Assembly: GCA_001751005.1 (NCBI GenBank)
Contig: MAXL01000517.1
Span: 1-6,354 of the forward strand
Source of the DNA: Desulfobacterales bacterium S5133MH16
GTDB lineage: Bacteria > Desulfobacterota > Desulfobacteria > Desulfobacterales > UBA11574
Length of the DNA stretch: 6,354 nt
Direction: 5' to 3'
Positions within the stretch are counted from its first letter, which is position 1. Every line of letters starts with the position of its first letter. The translations under genes were made by a program, and so were the position numbers. This document shows positions 1 through 5,602 of this stretch, piece by piece. Under the pieces are notes generated by a model, which was given only the letters and a program-made list of their open reading frames with translations, was not told where the DNA came from and did no database searches.

Positions 1-294
1 GGCCCGTTTCGGGTGGGAGAAAGCTTTGCTGTAACAGCGGTTGTTAACCTGGGGGAACTCCGTCCTGATGAGATAAAAGTGGAACTCTATTACGGGGCCT
101 TGAAAACTGTTGACAACATCGCTGACAGTCATTCTGAAGAAATGGCTGTAAAAGAAAACCGTGGGGACGGCGAGTATCTTTACGAATGCACCATAATCTG
201 CGGCGATTCAGGCCGATACGGTTTCACTGTCAGGGTTATACCCAGGGGAGATGACCGGATCAGATTTGCCCCCGGGCTTATTACATGGGCGTAG
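1..294 (+). CDS. glgP: Alpha-glucan phosphorylase, C-terminal fragment (5' end outside window)
   Basis: This is the last 97 codons of a gene whose start lies upstream; the frame is open from base 1 and ends at TAG 292-294. The tail contains ELRPDEIKVELYYG and ends in GRYGFTVRVIPRG...GLITWA. This matches, from memory of the family, the C-terminus of the 'more distant' alpha-glucan phosphorylases (GT35, TIGR02094 type, usually about 850 aa with an N-terminal DUF3417), not the E. coli GlgP/MalP tail. Such enzymes phosphorolyse alpha-1,4-glucan ends to glucose-1-phosphate in the cytoplasm, using pyridoxal phosphate. The catalytic and cofactor residues are upstream and cannot be seen. The GTG at 13 is only an internal valine and not a start. 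The position just before glgA and glgB supports the assignment. Family assignment is fairly sure; activity cannot be judged from this fragment. Confidence 0.82.
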   Translation, partial: GPFRVGESFAVTAVVNLGELRPDEIKVELYYGALKTVDNIADSHSEEMAVKENRGDGEYLYECTIICGDSGRYGFTVRVIPRGDDRIRFAPGLITWA

Positions 295-382
295 AAGCAT
301 TGAAAATTTAAGATTGACGATTGATGATTGGATACTTTAAACTGGTTGAGTGACGAATTTGGGTTGAATGTTAAATGGTTAA

Positions 383-401
383 GGAGTTTCTCCAATTTTT
401 T
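383..401 (+). terminator. Weak terminator-like hairpin plus T-run after glgP
   Basis: GGAG (383-386), a TTT loop and CTCC (390-393) form a 4-bp stem, followed by AA and six T residues (396-401). The T-run is right for an intrinsic terminator but the stem is very short. It also lies inside the repeat-like element, about 90 bases after the glgP stop. It may end the glgP transcript or be incidental. Confidence 0.2.
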
Positions 402-425
402 ATGATTATCAACGCCAAAATGATA

Positions 426-470
426 GAGCGACCTGCCCGCTCGTGCCTTGCAATGGCAGGCGGGAGCGAC
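426..470. repeat. GC-rich hairpin core with direct and inverted repeats
   Basis: The direct repeat GAGCGAC occurs at 426-432 and 464-470 and bounds the block. Inside, CCTGCC (432-437) is the exact reverse complement of GGCAGG (455-460). CCCGC (436-440) can pair with GCGGG (460-464), and CGCTC (438-442) can pair with GAGCG at 426-430 or 464-468. These pairings compete, so more than one fold is possible. It resembles the GC-rich palindromic cores of intergenic repeat families. No long T-run follows, so it is not a standard intrinsic terminator. Confidence 0.5.
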
Positions 471-536
471 TTCCTTAAATAGTCAATTGTCAATATTCAA
501 TTTTCAATCCTTTTTCGGTTCCGGTTTATACGATAT

Positions 537-540
537 AGGA
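537..540 (+). promoter_or_regulatory. Ribosome binding site that sets the glgA start
   Basis: AGGA lies six bases before the ATG at 547. This supports initiation there. The same frame is open back to an ATG at 448, but that stretch runs through the repeat element and encodes nothing like a glycogen synthase N-terminus. Confidence 0.6.
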
Positions 541-546
541 CTTACC

Positions 547-2088
547 ATGACACATCCACAGATTAATCCCCGCATTCTGGTTGTAACTCCGGAGGTAACG
601 TATTTGCCGGACCGTATGGGAGGTATGGCCTCTTTTTTTACCGCCAAAGCAGGGGGGCTTGCCGACGTCTCGGCAGCACTGATCAGTGCCCTGTTTAAAC
701 AGGGAGCCGACGTGCACGTTGCCATTCCGGACTACCGTTCCATCTTCAGTAACGGATTGGCCCCTGTTTTAAAAAAAGAGCTCAATAAAATTCAGCGCAA
801 AATGCCCGATGATCGTATCCATCTGGCGGAAGACAGGGCCTTTTATTACATCAACCGTGTTTATTCTGCGTATGGAGAGGAAAACATTAAGATCGCCCTG
901 GCTTTTCAACGTGAGGTGATCAACCACATAGTCCCCCAGATCCAACCGGATTTGATTCATTGTAATGATTGGATGACGGGTATCATTCCGGCCATGGCCA
1001 GGCAAATGGAAATTCCATGCCTTTTTACCATTCACAATGTACACACGATAAAGACAACAATGGCCTATATGGAGGATAGGGGTATCGATGCCGCTTATTT
1101 TTGGCAAAATTTATATTATGAAAATATGGCCACCAATTATGAAGACATACGGGATACCAACCCTGTAGACTTGCTCACCAGTGGAATTTTTGCCGCCCAT
1201 TTTGTAAATATTGTCAGCCCAACATTCCTGATGGAAATCGTCAATGGGCGGCATGGTTTTATCGAACCTCACATACAACGGGAATTGGCCAATAAATATC
1301 ATGCCGGCTGTGCCGTTGGAATACTGAATGCGCCGGATCCTGCCTTTAATCCTTCTTCAGATAAACATCTCAAGCAAAACTACGGTCCGGAGGACTATTT
1401 TTTGAGCAAACGTGTAAACAAGTTGTTTTTACAGGAAAAGTTAGGACTGATTAAAGACGAAAAAGCACCCGTCTTCTTCTGGCCATCCCGGCTTGATCCG
1501 GTTCAGAAGGGATGCCAGTTGTTAGACAAAATATTTTACAAGGTGATTTCGAAATACTGGAACCAGAATCTTCAGGTTATCTTTGTCGCCAATGGTGATT
1601 ATCAAATGGTATTCAGAGACATTGTGAATTATCATGGATTTCAGAAACGCGTAGCAATCTGCGATTTTGATAACGGGCTGGAACATCAGGCTTACGGAGC
1701 TTCAGATTTTATCCTGATGCCGTCAAGGTTTGAACCGTGCGGCCTTCCGCAAATGATAGCCCCGCTTTACGGCAGTCTTCCGGTGGCTCATGATACCGGC
1801 GGGATCCATGATACGATTAATGATCTGGATGTTAAAAACAATTCCGGCAATGGCTTCCTGTTTAAGACTTTTGATGCCAACGGGCTTTTCTGGGCCATCA
1901 ACCAGGCCATGAAGTTTTACAATCTGCCCGATAGGATAAAGGCAAAGCAAATCAAACGGGTCATGATCGAAAGTGCCGCCAAATTTACCCATGCCGCAAC
2001 TGCTCGACAGTATATCGAGCTTTATGAAAAAATGCTCCGGCGACCGCTGATAGTGAACAAACCGTCGGATAGCTCTAGTGAATCATAA
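547..2088 (+). CDS. glgA: Glycogen synthase, GT5 family, divergent form
   Basis: Adds glucosyl units from a nucleotide-glucose (normally ADP-glucose) to the non-reducing end of alpha-1,4-glucan, in the cytoplasm. The product is 513 aa, close to the family's usual 475-500. The start at 547 is chosen because the protein then opens with RILVVTPEV, the GT5 first strand, and has a ribosome binding site. Visible motifs are: K34-A-G-G-L (donor-binding KxGGL loop); HCNDW 138-142; FTIHN 160-164 with H163; SRLDPVQKG 314-322 with R315 and K321; PSRFEPCGL 392-400 with E396; and a following DTGG loop. These are the expected GT-B catalytic and sugar-nucleotide positions. Oddities: about 14 extra residues (YLPDRMGGMASFFT) before the KxGGL loop, one extra residue between R315 and K321 compared with SRLTxQKG, and GILNAPD in place of the usual GILNGID. 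The donor (ADP- or UDP-glucose) cannot be decided from this. The stop is 24 bases before glgB, so the two are probably co-transcribed. Confidence 0.9.
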   Translation: MTHPQINPRILVVTPEVTYLPDRMGGMASFFTAKAGGLADVSAALISALFKQGADVHVAIPDYRSIFSNGLAPVLKKELNKIQRKMPDDRIHLAEDRAFYYINRVYSAYGEENIKIALAFQREVINHIVPQIQPDLIHCNDWMTGIIPAMARQMEIPCLFTIHNVHTIKTTMAYMEDRGIDAAYFWQNLYYENMATNYEDIRDTNPVDLLTSGIFAAHFVNIVSPTFLMEIVNGRHGFIEPHIQRELANKYHAGCAVGILNAPDPAFNPSSDKHLKQNYGPEDYFLSKRVNKLFLQEKLGLIKDEKAPVFFWPSRLDPVQKGCQLLDKIFYKVISKYWNQNLQVIFVANGDYQMVFRDIVNYHGFQKRVAICDFDNGLEHQAYGASDFILMPSRFEPCGLPQMIAPLYGSLPVAHDTGGIHDTINDLDVKNNSGNGFLFKTFDANGLFWAINQAMKFYNLPDRIKAKQIKRVMIESAAKFTHAATARQYIELYEKMLRRPLIVNKPSDSSSES

Positions 2089-2112
2089 ACTAAAGAAACC
2101 AAGAAAAGACTC

Positions 2113-4209
2113 ATGATGTTTGAAACCTCAGGTGATCCGAAAAGTCCGGGTCAAGACAATTATATCAATACCATACTCAAGCGTTTTTTATCCCGAGACC
2201 CCTACCTGACGCCGTATAAGAAAACCATTCGTCGGCGTTTGTTGAAAACAATCGAAACAGAATCGCGCCTGACCCAGGGCAAAAGGAGCCTGGCGGACTT
2301 CGCCGCCGGCCACGAATATTTCGGAATGCACTTTCAAAACGGTGAATGGGTTTTTCGTGAATGGGCGCCCAATGCCACCCGGATCTATCTGATCGGCGAT
2401 ATGACAAACTGGCGAGAGAAAAAAGACTTTGCCTTGCACCGGATCACCCAAGAGGGTCATTGGGAAATTCGTTTGTCCAAAGATAAATTGAAACACGGCG
2501 ATCATTATCGACTTCGTGTTCACTGGCCTGACGGCAAGGGAGATCGTATTCCTGCTTATTCCCGTCGCGTTGTTCAGGACCCTGATACGCTGATTTTTAA
2601 TGCCCAGGTCTGGTCCCCGCCGAATCCGTATCGCTGGAAATGTATGGATTTTCAGTTCCCGCCGGATCCGATATTTGTTTACGAAGCCCATGTGGGTATG
2701 GCCCAGGAAGAGGAGAAAATCGGCTCTTATAGAGAATTTACCACACAAATTCTTCCGCGCATTGTTGCGACGGGCTACAATACACTGCAATTAATGGCGA
2801 TTCAGGAGCATCCTTACTACGGTTCTTTCGGCTACCAGGTTTCGAGCTTTTTTGCTGCTTCGTCCCGGTTCGGAACACCGGAGGAGTTCAAAGAGCTTGT
2901 GGACACCGCTCATGCTTCCGGTCTGAGGGTGATTATAGACCTGGTTCATTCACACGGGGTTTCCAACGAGGTGGAGGGGTTGAGCAGATTCGACGGCACA
3001 CTGTATCAATACTTTCATGAAGGGCCACGGGGTATTCACGAAGCCTGGGATTCCAGGTGTTTTGACTACGAAAAGCATCAAGTGCTTCATTTCCTTCTTT
3101 CCAACTGCCGTTTCTGGCTGGATGAATATAAATTGGACGGTTTTCGGTTTGACGGGGTGACCAGTATGCTTTATATGGATCACGGCTTGGAAAAAGCATT
3201 CACTTCCTACGACGACTACTTTGACGACAATGTGGACGAAGATGCCCTTATCTATCTGGCCCTTGCAAATAAAGTAATCTATGATGTGCGCCCTGATGCG
3301 GTTACCATAGCCGAGGATATCAGCGGAATGCCCGGGTTGGCTGTCCCGATTTCATCCGGCGGCATGGGGTTTGATTATCGTTTTGCCATGGGAGTGCCCG
3401 ACAACTGGATACGACTTGTCAAAGATACGCCGGATGAAAAATGGCACATGGAGCACCTTTGGTATGAATTGACCAACCGGAGACGGGATGAAAAAACCAT
3501 CAGTTACACTGAGTCCCACGACCAGGCCCTGGTGGGCGATAAGACGATTTTTTTCCGTTTAATTGATGCGGATATGTATGATCACATGCAGGTGGGTGAT
3601 GATAACCATATCGTGGCCCGCGGAATGGCCTTACATAAAATGATCCGGCTCATCACCCTGGCTACGGCGGGTAACGGCTATCTCAATTTCATGGGTAACG
3701 AATTCGGACATCCCGAATGGATCGACTTTCCGCGGGAAGGAAATAACTGGTCATACAGATATGCCCGGCGCCAATGGCATCTGGTGGATGACGAAAACCT
3801 GAAGTATCAATTCCTCGCCCGTTTTGATCGAGACATGATATCTCTATCCAGGGATCATCAGCTTCTGGAATCAGCAGAAATACGCCTTATTTACGAGCAC
3901 TCGGACAATAAAATTATTATATTTGAAAGGGCAGGACTTCTATTTATCTTCAACTTTCATCCCGAACGCTCGTATTCGGATTATCGCTTCGAAGCGCCGC
4001 CTGGAAAATATCGTATGATTTTCAACAGTGATGCGCCGGAATATGGGGGTCACAACCGTTTACACCCGGATCAACATCATCTGACCCTGTTGGACACTTC
4101 AATGAACCAGTCACGTAATCTGCTCAGCCTATATCTCCCCACCCGCACGGCACTGGTCCTTGAACCTGCCTCCTCCGGCTGTAATGATTTGGGACATTCT
4201 AAAGAATAA
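2113..4209 (+). CDS. glgB: 1,4-alpha-glucan branching enzyme, eukaryotic (GBE1/SBE) type, GH13_8
   Basis: Cuts an alpha-1,4 chain and rejoins it by an alpha-1,6 link, making branches in glycogen. The 698 aa are near the length of human GBE1 (about 700). Order: helical N-terminal segment (about 1-65); CBM48-like domain (about 70-165, with FREWAP 81-86); GH13 barrel (about 190-580); C-terminal beta domain with FNFH 613-616 and a SDA...GGHNR stretch near 639-649. The catalytic set is complete: nucleophile D347 in GFRFDGVTSM, acid/base E401 in IAEDISG, D470 in ESHDQALVGD; region I is DLVHSH 276-281. QLMAIQEHPYYGSFGYQV (226-243) and NFMGNEFGHPEWIDFPR (525-541) are hallmarks of the eukaryotic-type branch, not of E. 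coli-type GlgB (GH13_9). The ATG at 2113 has only a weak AAGAAAAG ribosome binding site; the ATG at 2116 is equally possible. It sits 24 bases after glgA. Confidence 0.95.
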   Translation: MMFETSGDPKSPGQDNYINTILKRFLSRDPYLTPYKKTIRRRLLKTIETESRLTQGKRSLADFAAGHEYFGMHFQNGEWVFREWAPNATRIYLIGDMTNWREKKDFALHRITQEGHWEIRLSKDKLKHGDHYRLRVHWPDGKGDRIPAYSRRVVQDPDTLIFNAQVWSPPNPYRWKCMDFQFPPDPIFVYEAHVGMAQEEEKIGSYREFTTQILPRIVATGYNTLQLMAIQEHPYYGSFGYQVSSFFAASSRFGTPEEFKELVDTAHASGLRVIIDLVHSHGVSNEVEGLSRFDGTLYQYFHEGPRGIHEAWDSRCFDYEKHQVLHFLLSNCRFWLDEYKLDGFRFDGVTSMLYMDHGLEKAFTSYDDYFDDNVDEDALIYLALANKVIYDVRPDAVTIAEDISGMPGLAVPISSGGMGFDYRFAMGVPDNWIRLVKDTPDEKWHMEHLWYELTNRRRDEKTISYTESHDQALVGDKTIFFRLIDADMYDHMQVGDDNHIVARGMALHKMIRLITLATAGNGYLNFMGNEFGHPEWIDFPREGNNWSYRYARRQWHLVDDENLKYQFLARFDRDMISLSRDHQLLESAEIRLIYEHSDNKIIIFERAGLLFIFNFHPERSYSDYRFEAPPGKYRMIFNSDAPEYGGHNRLHPDQHHLTLLDTSMNQSRNLLSLYLPTRTALVLEPASSGCNDLGHSKE

Positions 4210-4214
4210 AGCAT

Positions 4215-4233
4215 CCACGCCCATGGGACGTGG
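4215..4233 (+). terminator. Near-palindromic hairpin after glgB
   Basis: CCACG-CCC-AT-GGG-A-CGTGG can fold into an 8-bp stem with one bulged A, although its two-base apex would force the inner pairs open. Four T residues follow (4234-4237). It starts six bases after the glgB stop and ends before the phosphatase start. The T-run is short, so it is at best a partial terminator or attenuator; it could equally be a processing or stability hairpin that lowers expression of the downstream genes. Confidence 0.3.
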
Positions 4234-4251
4234 TTTTGGATTACCCCTGAA

Positions 4252-4656
4252 ATGAATTATATTTTAAAAAATTTAGCAATTGGCAATTTTGAAGATGCCC
4301 AAGGTCCCCCTGCCGGGATTGATACATTATTATGTGTCGCTCAAGAAATAGATCTTTATCACGTAAGGTGTTTTTATTATAAAGTTCCCATAGTAGATAT
4401 GCAGCCAATACCTGAAGATCAACTTAAAGAAGCAGTCGTTTTTATTAGAGATCATATCAAAGACCATGGAATAATGGTATATTGCAATGCAGGTGTGGGG
4501 CGTTCTCCGTCAGTGGTTGTTGCCTATCTTTCCTGTGTTCAAGGTTATGGTTACGGTGAGGCGGTGGAGTTTGTTGCGACCAAAAAGCCCTATATGTCAA
4601 CATTGCCAAATCTGATATTAAGTATTGAAAGGTTAAAAGAAATGATCTCGGAATAG
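4252..4656 (+). CDS. Dual-specificity-type (CX5R) protein phosphatase, single domain
   Basis: A 134-aa cytoplasmic protein with no signal peptide or membrane segment. The signature YCNAGVGRSPS places nucleophile C78 and phosphate-binding R84 in a CX5R loop, the cysteine-phosphatase fingerprint, followed by the usual helix VVVAYLSCVQGYG. D49 in VPIVDMQP sits where the general-acid Asp of DSP-type enzymes is expected. The residue before the Cys is Tyr (Y77), where most family members have His, so the Cys pKa or activity may differ. Length and shape fit the compact bacterial/archaeal DSPc-like group. The substrate is unknown: phosphoprotein, nucleotide or, given the neighbours, phosphorylated glucan. 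There is no carbohydrate-binding module. No good ribosome binding site is visible at ATG 4252, and no other ATG, GTG or TTG lies in frame after the glgB stop, so translation may depend on glgB. It is more AT-rich than glgA and glgB. Confidence 0.85.
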   Translation: MNYILKNLAIGNFEDAQGPPAGIDTLLCVAQEIDLYHVRCFYYKVPIVDMQPIPEDQLKEAVVFIRDHIKDHGIMVYCNAGVGRSPSVVVAYLSCVQGYGYGEAVEFVATKKPYMSTLPNLILSIERLKEMISE

Positions 4657-4660
4657 AACA

Positions 4661-4670
4661 AGGGATAGGG
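4661..4670 (+). promoter_or_regulatory. Ribosome binding site of the DUF72 gene
   Basis: AGGGATAGGG lies between the phosphatase stop and ATG 4675. Either AGGG half can serve, with four or about ten bases of spacing. It favours 4675 over the in-frame ATG at 4696, which has no such site. Confidence 0.5.
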
Positions 4671-4674
4671 CTTT

Positions 4675-5415
4675 ATGGGTGTGGTTTTATCTCAAATGCA
4701 GAACAAGATACATATCGGAACCTCTGGATGGAACTATGATCACTGGAAAGAAGTATTTTATGAGAAGAGCTGTCCCAAGTCCGAATGGTTGAAATTCTAC
4801 GCAAAACACTTTAACAGCGTTGAAGTGAACGCGACCTTTTACCGATCCATGTCTCACAAAACTTACGAAACCTGGAGGGAAAAAACACCGAATGGGTTTA
4901 TTTGGTCAGTTAAAGCGAACCGTTACATTACCCATATCAAAAGGCTAAAAGATATCGCAGAACCATTAAAAAAGTTCTTTGGTGAGTTGGCGGGATTAAA
5001 AGAAAAACTTGGGGCAATTCTTTTCCAGCTCCCGCCCACGCTGACCTTTGAAAAGGAAGTTTTCGATTTGTTTTGCAACTTCCTGCCAAAAAATAAGTGC
5101 ATAGCTATAGAAGCAAGACACCCGAGTTGGTTGGAAGAAAAGGCGCTATCTTCTCTAAAAAAACATAATATTGCCTGGTGTATTTCAGATACTGCGGGAC
5201 GCTACCCCTATCTTGAAGCAGTAACATCTAATTTTATCTATATCCGTTTGCATGGATCAAGAAAACTATATGTGTCCGAATACACAGAAAACGAGATTAA
5301 GAACTGGGCTGAAAAAATAAAAAAATGGGACATAGATACTTTTGTTTACTTTGACAACGACGCGATGGGGCATGCACCTAAAAACGCTCTGAAGCTCAAA
5401 GAACTCCTGACTTGA
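4675..5415 (+). CDS. DUF72 family protein (YecE-like TIM barrel), function unknown
   Basis: The 246 aa match the DUF72 family throughout: HIGTSGWNYDHW near the N-terminus (13-24), FNSVEVNATFYR (46-57), FIWSVKANRYITH, the AILFQLPPTL segment, IAIEARHPSW, FIYIRLHG followed by Y...YTENEI..WAEKI, and the closing FVYFDNDAMGHAPKNALKL (from residue 223). The family folds as a TIM barrel with a conserved polar pocket; its reaction is not established, so no function is given. The length is a little under E. coli YecE (about 270 aa). The start at 4675 has a good ribosome binding site; ATG 4696 would remove seven residues without touching the conserved core. It lies 18 bases after the phosphatase, so co-transcription is likely. 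Base composition is AT-rich like the phosphatase and unlike glgA/glgB. Confidence 0.92.
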   Translation: MGVVLSQMQNKIHIGTSGWNYDHWKEVFYEKSCPKSEWLKFYAKHFNSVEVNATFYRSMSHKTYETWREKTPNGFIWSVKANRYITHIKRLKDIAEPLKKFFGELAGLKEKLGAILFQLPPTLTFEKEVFDLFCNFLPKNKCIAIEARHPSWLEEKALSSLKKHNIAWCISDTAGRYPYLEAVTSNFIYIRLHGSRKLYVSEYTENEIKNWAEKIKKWDIDTFVYFDNDAMGHAPKNALKLKELLT

Positions 5416-5586
5416 ATAAAATCCATCATTCCTGTCCACAAGAAATTATCAATGTTTATAAAACAGATTGTAAATATTCCTAAAACGGTCTTTACCACGC
5501 AAATGAACCTGGAGTAATAGAGTGGTGGAGTACTGAAAAAGGCCGTAATTGTGTAAAATAAACGTTCTAGTTCAATTATTTTGAAA

Positions 5587-5592
5587 AGAGGA
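5587..5592 (+). promoter_or_regulatory. Ribosome binding site of the primase-like gene
   Basis: AGAGGA lies ten bases before ATG 5603, slightly long but usable spacing. Upstream, TAAAAT near 5556-5561 could be a -10 box, but no matching -35 box was found, so no promoter is called. The rest of 5416-5602 shows no gene and no clear terminator. Confidence 0.45.
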
Positions 5593-5602
5593 TTAAAGAC
5601 TC

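Larger units (their letters stand above)
299..508. mobile_element. MITE-like non-coding element with imperfect inverted terminal arms
   Basis: The 29 bases at 299-327 (beginning ATTGAAAATT) match the reverse complement of 480-508 at 24 of 29 positions by hand alignment. A second matching block lies inside them: TTAAGGA at 379-385 against TCCTTAA at 472-478. The arms enclose a GC-rich hairpin core (426-470) that stands out from the AT-rich flanks. There is no convincing open reading frame inside. The structure fits a degenerate non-autonomous element or a dispersed intergenic repeat. No clear target-site duplication was found, so 'mobile' is an inference. The left arm is about 50 bases longer than the right, so the copy is decayed or composite. 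It fills nearly all of the 252-base gap between glgP and glgA. Confidence 0.42.

Noticed and set aside
180..395. 71-aa open frame on the - strand across the end of glgP and the gap
   Set aside because: Antisense to conserved phosphorylase sequence and low-complexity repeat; no ribosome binding site or recognisable motif.
448..546. N-terminal extension of GlgA from ATG 448
   Set aside because: The 33 extra residues are read through the repeat element and lack similarity to GT5; the ATG at 547 has AGGA at proper spacing and begins the family's first strand.
2105..2116. The 12-mer AAAGACTCATGA spans the start codon of glgB and also that of the primase-like gene (5595-5606)
   Set aside because: One shared 12-mer is about what chance gives in 6.3 kb, and no longer similarity surrounds it. 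The placement at two starts is curious but not enough to call a shared leader.
2188..2790. 200-aa open frame on the - strand
   Set aside because: It lies wholly antisense to the branching enzyme's CBM48 and early barrel region, where the + strand protein is clearly conserved; a shadow frame.
5504..5536. GGAGTA repeated twice in the gap before the primase-like gene
   Set aside because: Only six bases, two copies, no further structure; expected by chance.
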